DNA of 64,000 nt, taken from Lineus longissimus. Lineage: Eukaryota > Nemertea > Pilidiophora > Heteronemertea > Lineidae. The position numbers were made by a program, and so were the translations under genes. Shown here one piece after another: positions 21,811 through 31,202 of the stretch. The notes under the pieces were generated by a model. The model was not told where the DNA came from, searched no databases, and saw only the letters and a list, made by a program, of their open reading frames with translations. Position 1 is the stretch's first letter. Every line of letters begins with the position of its first letter. The DNA lies in NCBI RefSeq assembly GCF_910592395.1, contig NC_088323.1, forward strand, positions 5,828,001 through 5,892,000, read 5' to 3'.

Positions 21811-23215
21811 TCAAGCCAGATGTTGTCTTTCAGAACTAGCAGCTCGTGTAGCAGGGGTATAGTTCATGTCTTTCAAAACTTGCCCCCTGTCTCTCTATTA
21901 AACAACATTTGGCTGGTGAAGCTGGAGGTATAGTCCCCGGTATCTCACAACCAGTAGCTGATGAAGGAAGAGGTACAAATTCGGTCTTTCACAGGACCTT
22001 CACAACCGGTAAAACATTCCGCTGTCTTTTACATTGCAAGCAGGAGGAATAGTCCGCTGTCTTTCACAGCATGTTGCTGGTGATTCAGGAGGATTTTGTC
22101 CCCTGTCTATGCCAGCATGTGGCAGTGTGGCAAAGGTATAGGCCATCTGCCTCTCTCTACCTATGCCTGGTGAAACAGGTGGTATGGTTGTGGCTGATGT
22201 AGAAGGAAGATTCCCCTGTCTATCGAAACTTGGGTGTCCGGTCTTCCAAACCTTGGTCTCCTGTCTTTCACCGCTTGTGGCTGGTGTAGAAGGAATAATA
22301 GTCCCCTCTCCTTCGAAACATGGGTCTTTCGTCTCCCACAACTTGATCTTAAGTCTTTCACAGCCTGTGGCTGGTGTCGAAGGAAGAATAGTCCTATATT
22401 TATCAAAACCAGTGTCTCCAGTCTTTCACAACTTGATCTTAAGTTTTTCACCGCTTGTGGCTGGTGCAGAAGGAAGAATAGTCCCCTCTCCTTCGAAACA
22501 TGGGTCTCCCGTCTTCCACAACTTGGTCTCCTGTCTTTCACAGCCTGTGGCTGGTGTAGAAGGAAGAATAGTCCTCTGTCAATCAAAACTAGTGTCTCCT
22601 GTTTTTCACAACTGTCTTTCACAGCCTGTGGCTGGTGAAGAAGGAAGATTGTCCTCTGTCTATCAAAACTGGTGTCTCCTGTCTTTCACAGCTTGCTCTC
22701 CTGTCTTTCACAGCTTGTGGCTGGTGAAGAAGGAAGAATAGTCCTCCGTCTATCAAAACTTGGGTCTCCCGCCTTCCACAACTTGCTCTCCTGTCTTTCA
22801 CAGCCTTTGGCTGGTGTAGAAGGAAGAATAGTCCTCTGGCTATCAAAACTAGTGTCTCCTGTCTTCCACAACTTGATCTTAAGTTTTTCACAGCCTGTGG
22901 CTGGTGTAGAAGGAAGAATAGTCCTCTGTCTATCAAAACTAGTGTCTCCTGTCTTCCACAACTTGATCTTAAGTTTTTCACAGCCTGTGGCTGGTGTAGA
23001 AGGAAGAATAGTCCTCTGTCTATCTAAACTGGTGTCTCCTGTCTTTCACAACTTGATCTTAAGTTTTTCACAGCCTGTGGCTGGTGTAGAAGGAAGAATA
23101 GTCCCCTGTCTATCAAAACGTGGGTCTCCTGTCTTTCACAGCTTGTGACTGGTGTAGAAGGAAGAATAGTCCCCTTCTATCAAAACTAGTGTCTCCTGTA
23201 CTCACAAGTCTTTGA
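21811..23215 (-). repeat. Minisatellite field, inverted part with 90-bp units
   Basis: The repeat polarity reverses here. GAAGGAAGAATAGTCC and GGCTGGTGTAG are reverse complements of motifs in the forward part. The last section has a period of exactly 90 bp (CAGCCTGTGG at 22891, 22981 and 23071). Because 90 is divisible by three, long open frames persist (for example 22672-23148), but they encode no recognisable protein. Confidence 0.93.
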
Positions 23216-23389
23216 AGAGGAGACTGGTTTTACCCTGGTGTTTGTATTCCAAGACCAGGTGTTCTTGGTCCTGTATCAAGGGGTGCTCAACACCCTACAA
23301 GACATAGAACGTCTCCCTTCCAGTGCAACATTGAAAGAAATTGGAAGCAAGGACCACAAATATATTTTTAGAAATATAACAACCACTCC

Positions 23390-23395
23390 TTTATT
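23390..23395 (-). promoter_or_regulatory. Candidate polyadenylation signal of the large zinc-finger gene
   Basis: TTTATT on the + strand reads AATAAA on the gene strand, about 300 bp after the stop codon. The 3' UTR would then span about 23370-23693 and include the hairpin at 23538-23628. Confidence 0.45.
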
Positions 23396-23537
23396 TATAA
23401 GTTCAAAACAATGAAAATATGTTGAGCCAAGGTAATTCATTCTTACATTTGATAATTCTTCAAAGAAAACTTAACAGCAAAGTACATGTAGAAATATCAA
23501 CACATTTGTGGCAGGCATATAATTCCCCAACTTCCAC

Positions 23538-23628
23538 TACAGGGTGGCCCAGAATTATTTTCCATTGGACAATAGAATTCTATTGTGTATCCATTGTATG
23601 AGGGAAAATAATTCTGGGCCACCCTGTA
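23538..23628. repeat. 91-bp hairpin MITE, mariner-like ends
   Basis: The left arm TACAGGGTGGCCCAGAATTA, TTTTCC is matched exactly by the inverted right arm ending GGGCCACCCTGTA. The arms are about 25 bp, the ends carry TA, and the interior has a second small palindrome (CAATAGAATTCTATTG). It lies in the presumed 3' UTR of the zinc-finger gene. Confidence 0.8.
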
Positions 23629-23693
23629 TAGACTGGCCAACAATTTCAAGAGAAAAGGCTTCAGTGCCTTTTGTGTTCACAAGCCCCTTCACC

Positions 23694-26600
23694 CTACCAA
23701 ATTTTCAAGACATGCACATCAGTTCCTTCCTTCTGTTCAATCTTTTCGGCCTTGATGTGTGTTTTTTCATGGGTACGGCGACTCGATGTCTGGGTAAATG
23801 TCATTTCACAATATTTGCACGTGTAGGGCTTTTCACCGGTGTGAATGCGGACATGTAACTTCAAATGTTCTTTCCGTTTAAATCGTTTTCCACAGGTAGG
23901 ACACTCAAAATTTGCTTCGGTGGAATGGACAAGTTTGTGTCGCGTATGATATAATTTCCATTTGAAACTGAGACCGCAGACTTCGCATACATGGGGCCGG
24001 TCTTCCGAATGGAGCGACTGATGACGTATCATTGTTGACCGATCGCGGAAGGCGCGGTCACACGTCGGACATTGATGCGGACGCTCACCGGTATGAATAC
24101 GTTTATGATTGCGCAGCGTCAATGGAGTCTTTACAGCTTTACCACACACGTCACAGATATAATCCTTAACATCACTGTGGCTTTTCATATGCATTTTTAG
24201 CGCATGCCTCGTCGCAAACTTGTGACCACAAATCTGACAAACTGCCAAATAAGTGCCTTTGTGCATTTTCATATGTCCTGTAAAATGGACACGCGAGTTG
24301 AAACCTTTCCCGCAGATGTTGCATTTGAAATCTTTTTCACCTTCCTTTCGCGTGTGAATTCGCATATGATTATCTAAATTGGCTTTCGTCGCCACTTCTG
24401 TTCCACAAACCGAACAGAGGAAACCCTTCTTCGCCTCGGGAAAATGCTTCGACATGTGGGTTTTCAAATTCGTCGCACAGGGGAAACTGCGACCGCACTC
24501 CTCGCAGCTATAGAGGTTGATACCTTTATGCATCAGGACATGGTGGCGGAGATACGACGGACTTTGGAAGACTTTATTACAAGAGAAACATTTCCCAGTT
24601 TTTAAATCGCAGTCGATACCGTCTGTTACTTGCGTATACTCTGGCTTCTCCTTTATTTTCCTTCTTGTTGTGTACGTGCGTTTTGGTTCGTTGGACAGTC
24701 TTGACGACTTCTTTCGGGACGACCCGGGCTCAGGAGAACTTACGGATGGTTCCAGTTTCACATCTTCATCTGCAGTCTCAATATCGCCGAGTTCCTTGGA
24801 GCCAGACAGGTCTGCTGCAGCGGAAGTTTTCTCAGGAGTTTCTAAGGAGAGGGTTGGACGTGGCCCAGGCTCGTTTATCATCCTGGCAAGAGACTGAGCA
24901 GCCTCTAACTTGGACTTCTCCTCTGCAATGTCAATCGCTGTTGTGGCAGACTTTCCCGTTCCAACCAAACTTTCGTTGCTTTTTTCAATATCTTGGGCTT
25001 CAGATTTTGGTATCACTTCACACTGAGTTTCATCTGTGGCAGACACTTGTGGAGTTGCACTGCTCAGCTGCTGCAGTGGTGGTTTTGTCGAACTGGGTGA
25101 AATAACTTGAATTGGTTTGGAGTCAATTGAACTATCCTCATTATCGTTTTCAATTTCTGTTGTGGCCAATTCATTCTGAAAAGAAGCCGGCGGGTTTGCA
25201 GTCTGCCGCACCTCAACAACTTCATCTTTGATCATGATACCCGTCTGTGCGTCTAGGCTTGTTCCTTCAGACTTAACAATGACAAATGGAGAGGTCACGG
25301 GTTGGGCTGGTTCTACCTGCACCGCGCTTTCATTGGAGACGGGGAAACCTGCGCCCGAACTTGGTCTCGATAACGACGATTCAACCAAGGCACAGGCTGC
25401 AGAAAGTTCATCCCAACTTTCCGCGACTACATTTGGTACCGAGGTTTTTGTCGATGTGTCAAGAACGTTTTCCAAAGGAACCGTAGTAACTGGTGCAGAC
25501 TGAACCATTTCAATTGTTCCGATATTCGGTATAGTTCCGATATTTGTGGTCTGCATTTGTAAAGGTATTGCATCAAGTGATGCCTCAGAAACAACTGGGC
25601 GCGTCTGCATCCCGCTTTCTTGTTGCTCAGTGATGATATTCGAAGTTTCCGGCTCATCACCTGCTATCACAAACGTGACGTTTGAATCCGCGAGTCCCTG
25701 TTTCTGCATATCATTCCTGTCCAATACGACCGGCATCGGGCCATTCTCTGAATCAATCAGCAAGTAGATAAGCCTCTCCTCGTCTCCGAAAGTCACAGTA
25801 TGCGTATCTGGTATGACGATTCTTGTCGCATTAGGATTCTGTGTCACTATTTCTTCAGTTGCGCAAGTCTGTATCTCTACTTCATTTGCATTGCTGGGTA
25901 CGACCACTTCGCTGTAAACTATGTCTTCATTTTTCATGACATCTTGAGGCACACTAGTGGGGTTATCCATACCGGGAACCCATCTTTGTTTGTTTTGGCC
26001 TACAGTCGAGTCAGCTTGAGAACCGACATAAATGTCATCTGGATTTGCTGTGGTGGTACCGGCAGACCACTTTCGATCAATTTTGCCACCCACATGCAAA
26101 CTTATGAAAGCTTCCGCAGGAGTTTCAGGAACGACATCTTCAGTTACGTCATCATTGTCATAATCGTCAGAATCTGCGCCCGACATATCACTGCTGCTTG
26201 AATCATCACTGCTAGTGGATGTCTCCTTCTCCTCGACATTATCATAATACGTCTCATCCTTTAACACCTGCTTCGTCATGAGCAGCGCTTTCCCACGTCC
26301 TCCTTTAATGCCACCCTTGCGCAAAATATTCACTCTGTTAACCCTCTCACTCTCATCATCAACATAGACACCAGTTAATTCAACATCAGCATTACGTGTA
26401 CTTAATCGTTCCAACTCCTCTGCTGATAACTTTACGTCGTTCTTTTTTAAGTGGGACTTTTCATGTTGGCGCATACTGCAGGACTGAGTGAACCTTTTCG
26501 CGCAATATCCACAAACATACGGCTTCTCCCCGGTATGAATCCTTTGATGCAGTTTCAGATGTTCGCGACGCTTAAAGGATTTCTCACACTCCGTACAGGG

Positions 26601-28322
26601 GTATTTTTTCTCATCAGTGTGGATGAGCTTATGACGCGATAAATACAGCGGGAATTTAAACGTCAAGCCGCAGATGTCACATTTGTAAGGTCGGGCGTCG
26701 GAATGAACGGTCAAATGGCGGTTATACGTCGTCTTGTTACGGAAACGCAACTGACAAGTTGGGCACTCGAAAGGCTTTTCACCGGTGTGAATCAGTTTAT
26801 GATTCTTCAGCGTGCCAATAGAGGACAGGCCCTCCCCACAAATATCGCACATGAACGGTTTGATATCAGCATGCGTTTTCATGTGCGACTTTAATCCATC
26901 CTTCTGAAGGAAGGCACGGTCGCAAATTTCGCAACTGAACATGTAAATACCCGCGTGAAATTTCAAATGACCCTCCCAGTAGCGCTTCGAATTAAACTGT
27001 TTACCACAGTCAGCGCATACGTAGTCCTTCACACCGTCTTGGCGCATGTGAATTTTCTTGTGCGCAACCATGTTTCCCTTTTGAGTGAAACTCGAACCAC
27101 ACTGGTCGCAGACAAAGGGTTTTTGAGGCATGTGAACATTCATGTGATATTTCAGCGAGCCCTTCGAAAGAAATCTTTTATCACATTCGTCGCATTTAAA
27201 TTTCCTGTCCTCATATAGAGTGTTTTTCGGACAATGTTTGTTCAAAATATGTTGCCTGATGTACGCCCGATTGTAATCTTTCTGACATTTTGGACAAGTA
27301 ACAGTAGGAAGCTTGTGTTTTTTAGCTTCAATTTCAACACTTCTGATCATTTTTTGTAACTCGTCTGGAATCTCCTCTTTATACTTCGTCTTCTTTTCAA
27401 TGTCCAAGTCCAAATCAGTCTCAAAATCTCTTTTCCCCTTCTTAACAGAACTTTGACGTGTACTGTCTCTAGAAACCATGTCTTCCAACGATGCCCGTCT
27501 TTTTCTTACTCGGCGCCCACGACGAGGGGATAGTGCTGTAGCACCACTGGTACCAGCTCCTTCATTCTTGAAACTCTCATCACCATCCGGGGCATTAGAC
27601 TCCGACACAGTCTCCTCCGTTCCTTCAACATCTTCAACGACATCAACATCTTGATCATCTTCGTCAGACGAATCTGAATCCATTCCTGATTTCTTAACAA
27701 CGGGACGTCTCTGTCGTCTGCTAGATGGAGTTCCATCTTTCTGCCCCACGCTTTTGCTTCGTACTGTCTCACCACTCGACAAAGCTTTGAACAGACACGA
27801 TTCCTCGCCATCTTTTCCATGTCTACCGTACTTAACCGGACGGATTGTTTTACGTTTGGCAGAAGTAGACACTTTGGGCGCCTTTTCAGACCCAGCTGGA
27901 TTACTTTCTGACATCTCACAAGAAACTGCAGCATCCGGAGCTCCCTCCATCATTTTCCCTGACTCTGGTCTGTCGAAAGTATCAAGACACGGCAAATCCT
28001 TCTGATCTGGATCATTTTCTGGAGTCCCACAGGGGGAAACTTTTTCACGAGTCCCTTCCACTGTCTTTCCTAAATCGAGGTGATTTTCAGGAGAAACATC
28101 AGCCAAGTTTGCCATTTCAGTTGTTTTGTTACTATCAGTGTCAGTCACTCCCTCCAGAGGAACACTAATGTCATCATTTGGCTGCCCACTGAACATCACC
28201 TCATTCACAGCCTCTCCTGTCGCTACTCGAAAAGTTACAGCCTCGACCGGTTCTCCTGGAGACTCTGTCAGGCCACTCGAAACAGCTTCTTGTTCCACGG
28301 TTGATTTCAGGTCGGCCATCAT
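23694..28322 (-). CDS. Large zinc-finger protein with two 10-finger C2H2 arrays
   Basis: One uninterrupted 1542-codon exon. Residues about 1-335 are acidic and Ser/Glu-rich with basic nuclear-localisation-like patches (RRGRRVRKRR). Ten C2H2 fingers follow at about 340-625, then about 600 disordered acidic residues, and ten more fingers at about 1243-1520. Most fingers are joined by TGEKP-like linkers. Fingers match pairwise between arrays, for example finger 9 (FKRREHLKLHQRIHTGEKPY and FKRKEHLKLHVRIHTGEKPY). The expected role is sequence-specific DNA binding in the nucleus. The protein starts with two ATGs, and the second (28319) has the better +4 G. A 3' splice site (TTTTCTTTCCAG) ends at 28355 on the gene strand, so a non-coding 5' exon is likely. 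No KRAB or BTB domain is seen. Orthology is not assigned. Confidence 0.93.
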   Translation of the reverse strand: MMADLKSTVEQEAVSSGLTESPGEPVEAVTFRVATGEAVNEVMFSGQPNDDISVPLEGVTDTDSNKTTEMANLADVSPENHLDLGKTVEGTREKVSPCGTPENDPDQKDLPCLDTFDRPESGKMMEGAPDAAVSCEMSESNPAGSEKAPKVSTSAKRKTIRPVKYGRHGKDGEESCLFKALSSGETVRSKSVGQKDGTPSSRRQRRPVVKKSGMDSDSSDEDDQDVDVVEDVEGTEETVSESNAPDGDESFKNEGAGTSGATALSPRRGRRVRKRRASLEDMVSRDSTRQSSVKKGKRDFETDLDLDIEKKTKYKEEIPDELQKMIRSVEIEAKKHKLPTVTCPKCQKDYNRAYIRQHILNKHCPKNTLYEDRKFKCDECDKRFLSKGSLKYHMNVHMPQKPFVCDQCGSSFTQKGNMVAHKKIHMRQDGVKDYVCADCGKQFNSKRYWEGHLKFHAGIYMFSCEICDRAFLQKDGLKSHMKTHADIKPFMCDICGEGLSSIGTLKNHKLIHTGEKPFECPTCQLRFRNKTTYNRHLTVHSDARPYKCDICGLTFKFPLYLSRHKLIHTDEKKYPCTECEKSFKRREHLKLHQRIHTGEKPYVCGYCAKRFTQSCSMRQHEKSHLKKNDVKLSAEELERLSTRNADVELTGVYVDDESERVNRVNILRKGGIKGGRGKALLMTKQVLKDETYYDNVEEKETSTSSDDSSSSDMSGADSDDYDNDDVTEDVVPETPAEAFISLHVGGKIDRKWSAGTTTANPDDIYVGSQADSTVGQNKQRWVPGMDNPTSVPQDVMKNEDIVYSEVVVPSNANEVEIQTCATEEIVTQNPNATRIVIPDTHTVTFGDEERLIYLLIDSENGPMPVVLDRNDMQKQGLADSNVTFVIAGDEPETSNIITEQQESGMQTRPVVSEASLDAIPLQMQTTNIGTIPNIGTIEMVQSAPVTTVPLENVLDTSTKTSVPNVVAESWDELSAACALVESSLSRPSSGAGFPVSNESAVQVEPAQPVTSPFVIVKSEGTSLDAQTGIMIKDEVVEVRQTANPPASFQNELATTEIENDNEDSSIDSKPIQVISPSSTKPPLQQLSSATPQVSATDETQCEVIPKSEAQDIEKSNESLVGTGKSATTAIDIAEEKSKLEAAQSLARMINEPGPRPTLSLETPEKTSAAADLSGSKELGDIETADEDVKLEPSVSSPEPGSSRKKSSRLSNEPKRTYTTRRKIKEKPEYTQVTDGIDCDLKTGKCFSCNKVFQSPSYLRHHVLMHKGINLYSCEECGRSFPCATNLKTHMSKHFPEAKKGFLCSVCGTEVATKANLDNHMRIHTRKEGEKDFKCNICGKGFNSRVHFTGHMKMHKGTYLAVCQICGHKFATRHALKMHMKSHSDVKDYICDVCGKAVKTPLTLRNHKRIHTGERPHQCPTCDRAFRDRSTMIRHQSLHSEDRPHVCEVCGLSFKWKLYHTRHKLVHSTEANFECPTCGKRFKRKEHLKLHVRIHTGEKPYTCKYCEMTFTQTSSRRTHEKTHIKAEKIEQKEGTDVHVLKIW

Positions 28323-28356
28323 TATATATAGTCAGTCACACAGATGGGCAGCAGCT
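28323..28356 (-). other. 5' UTR exon segment and splice acceptor of the large zinc-finger gene
   Basis: On the gene strand TTTTCTTTCCAG precedes CTGCTGCC, a strong acceptor. About 32 nt of 5' UTR then lead to the first ATG. Confidence 0.5.
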
Positions 28357-28392
28357 GGAAAGAAAAGTTGGATTTGGTAATTGCAATCTAGC

Positions 28393-28450
28393 TTAAAGGG
28401 GGACTATAGGCAAGAGCCAAGTAGGTCAGATTAAGTTCACAAAGTTGATG
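28393..28450 (+). repeat. End fragment of the TTAA-type MITE family
   Basis: TTAAAGGGGGACTATAGGCA followed by AGTAGGTCAGATTAAGTT resembles the left ends at 13412 and 30992. No matching right end was found. Confidence 0.5.
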
Positions 28451-29479
28451 CATATTTTCAAAATTGATTGAAAAGTATATAAATGAGAGTGATTTGCAAG
28501 ATTTCTGAACATCTTGCTCATCCCTTGGAGGAAGAATACTCCCGCGACATAGGAAGCAACATCTCAAAACCTACAAGTGCCAAAAAGAAGTTGTTTATTG
28601 CAATGCGCATGTATTTACCTTTATTTATTCAGTTTTTACTCTTCGGCAACACAGTAGACAGACACGCACCAATGAACCCAGACTCTGAAAAAATATACGA
28701 AGAATTAGCTTGGGCGTTGAGGGATTACGATCTTTTACGGCACTAAAAAGAAAGACCAATCACAGACTCCTTCCCAAAACCCTGATTTTCCCCAAATCCA
28801 TTTGTACAGGAAGCTAAGGCCAAGGGCACTCCGCTGAAATTTAGACAGCCCTTTCCAAAGTCTCCAGTGCTTCCCCGCCCCCCCCCCCCCAACATCATAC
28901 CATGGCAATTTTAAGTAGAATAAAGATGAAGTCGCAAGTCATGTCTTGTTTTTAAAACGAGTAGAAAGTGACCTAAAACCTATGGATTGCCTTTCTGTAC
29001 ATAAATGTACACAGAAGTGTACATAAATAAACTGCAATACACAGCAGTTCTACCAGTTAACTTCGTCAACTAATAAAGGCCAATTATGGACACTTTCACA
29101 ATTCATACGCGGTGCTGCATGTCTATATGTGTCCCTGAGATATATAGGAGTTTACTTACGTGCTATTAAGATATTCTAAGGGGCTTTATTTGCCAATTTT
29201 TTTTAGAGTAATCAGGACGAATAAATTTTGCCCTTGATGGCGCCATATGCATTTCTGACTGATTTCGCGAGTCCGAAAGGAAGTTGGGAACTGAGGTGGT
29301 AGATTGTGACTTTGTCTCTGATAAGTGATATCTTTTTTCTTCTTTTCTTCTTTATTTGCAAAGTTTACCAACAGATATTTAATGCTGTACGCCTTGTCCC
29401 TCAAACGTACTCAGAAAAAGTACAAAAAGATACATATCACGGTTTCATCAGGTTTTATCAGTGTTTCAACGGTGGCTGT
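28451..29479. other. Intergenic DNA, no gene recognised
   Basis: An 87-codon open frame at 28483-28743 (+) has no recognisable domain. A C-rich run lies at about 28872-28890. Nothing else is clear. Confidence 0.4.
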
Positions 29480-29610
29480 GACAATGGGTGATAGGAAATA
29501 AAGACTAGCAAATGCTTTTATCTAAATCTCAATGTACATTTACACTAGGCCTTCCTGTACAAAACCAGAATAAAAGCATTTGCTAGTCTTTATTCATATC
29601 ACCCATTGTC
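29480..29610. repeat. 131-bp foldback element with 41-bp arms
   Basis: The left arm (29480-29521, GACAATGGGTGATAGGAAAT, AAAGACTAGCAAATGC) is repeated in reverse complement at 29570-29610 with about one indel. A 48-bp loop separates the arms. This would be a stable hairpin if transcribed. Confidence 0.8.
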
Positions 29611-30114
29611 TCAGCTGTCATTATCTGAGTGTAATGGATTGAGAGATAGCTTGTTAGATGTTGGTTGTGCATGACAAGCTCTATTTTAGACGCAGATATG
29701 ATAAGGAAGATGAGTAACTTCTGTTGAACTGTAAATTGATAATCTGCCTAAGATTACATAGAAATATAATACGTTGTATACAGAATGAGGCAAAATAATA
29801 CTTAATTTAAAACCACTGCATCTGCAAATTTGATTCTTATTTCCGTGATACATTATTCCACAAGGATGTCAAAAAGTGAGAAATAAGACCAACCACTGCA
29901 GACCAGAGATACCCCAGGGAACTTCACCAGATATCTTAGAGGTGAGTAGGGCCAAGATTATGTATTTGACTTGACTTTTCCATGACATCCTTAGCATAGT
30001 TATAGAAACTTTGAAGAGGCTTTGTAGACAGGTGGTTGCTGGTGTTTGATCGCTTTGTCTCTCCTCCTACCATGTATGCACTGCGGAACTTCTTTTTCTA
30101 TGCGAGCAGCTGAT
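29611..30114. other. Intergenic DNA, no gene recognised
   Basis: I see no gene or clear repeat in this AT-rich stretch. Confidence 0.4.
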
Positions 30115-30410
30115 ACCTGCCTACTTAGTTGGACGTGGTTGAGCTGCTGAAACTTATGTCAACCAGAGACTAAGTAACAACCAGAGAAATTACGTCATTC
30201 AATCTGCCACCTGTTACCTTGGTGTGGTTGAAAGTATGATATCACAACAGAGACAAAGTCACAACCAGATAAATGACGTCACTTGATCTGCCGCTAGATA
30301 CGTGCTACCTCAGTGGGACAAGGTTGAGCCGCTGAGACTAATGACAGCCCAGACAAAATCACAACCAGAGACAAAGTCACAACCAGTTAAACAATGTTAC
30401 TCGACCTAGA
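30115..30410. repeat. Degenerate tandem repeat, about three units of roughly 100 bp
   Basis: Recurring blocks read GTTGAGCTGCTGA, then ACAACCAGAGACAAAGTC, then TGACGTCA-like, then ATCTGCC. A perfect CRE palindrome TGACGTCA lies at 30274-30281. Confidence 0.5.
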
Positions 30411-30990
30411 TAGATGCCTGCACATTGGCAAGCTAGAAAATGATTCTTATAGGGTGAATAATCATGTTTACTATCTTTTCAGACCCCCGTGTTTGCCAAA
30501 CAAGTCTCAGGCAGATTTGATGTCGGTGGTTTAGAGTCATAATTAGAGTGTTACAATTACTTCAGAAAAGAACCACAATTAAGCTGGCTTTCATCCAGAA
30601 CACATTTCAAAATGGGAGAAGACTGTTTATTTGGCCTGTCCAGACTGATGAATTTTCTGTTACCTTTTTGCTTGTGCCCTACATCGACTCGAGGCCAATG
30701 AACTTTTTGGGTCACTTGTTTCGATGTGTGTGTGTACTTTATTACATTTGATTGAAGTAGTATATTCCATGGAGGAATTATCAACCCTTAAATGGAATAA
30801 TAAAGCGTTATATTATATAAAATGTCATATTTTTTTTCCTAGAAACATGCATTGTGTTTGACATTTTCGTCTACACAAACATGATGACAATTATAGAATC
30901 AAAATACTGTAGGGGGCCTAGTCTTGATTCATGAAAAGAATCAACTTCTGTGTGTTTATGCACTGAAGAAGACATGCTTCAAATGGCCAT
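30411..30990. other. Intergenic DNA, no gene recognised
   Basis: AT-rich, with no gene or repeat identified. Confidence 0.4.
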
Positions 30991-30991
30991 T

Positions 30992-31202
30992 TTAAAGGAC
31001 GATATAGGCAGCAGCTAGGTAGGCATGACAAAGTTTCATCACGTCGCTAATAGGGGTCTCTCCTAATTCACACGACGTCGAACTATTTACCCTTGTTCGA
31101 GGAATATATTTTCTGCTGAATCAAAATTGACCACTTACTGGGCATTAGGCACCTGTAGAGGGCCAATTAACCCCACTGCTTCTGCCTATAGTTCCCCTTT
31201 AA
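30992..31202. repeat. 211-bp MITE, TTAA-type family
   Basis: The left end TTAAAGGACGATATAGGCAG mirrors the right end CTGCCTATAGTTCCCCTTTAA (31182-31202). Both ends carry TTAA. It is related to 13412-13631 and 28393. Confidence 0.7.

Noticed and set aside
22672-23148. Open frame of 158 codons in the inverted minisatellite, and overlapping long frames on the other strand
   Set aside because: The unit is 90 bp, divisible by three, so frames stay open on both strands by repetition alone. No domain is seen.
28483-28743. 87-codon frame upstream of the zinc-finger gene
   Set aside because: No recognisable domain, close to a MITE end, and no splice or promoter context.
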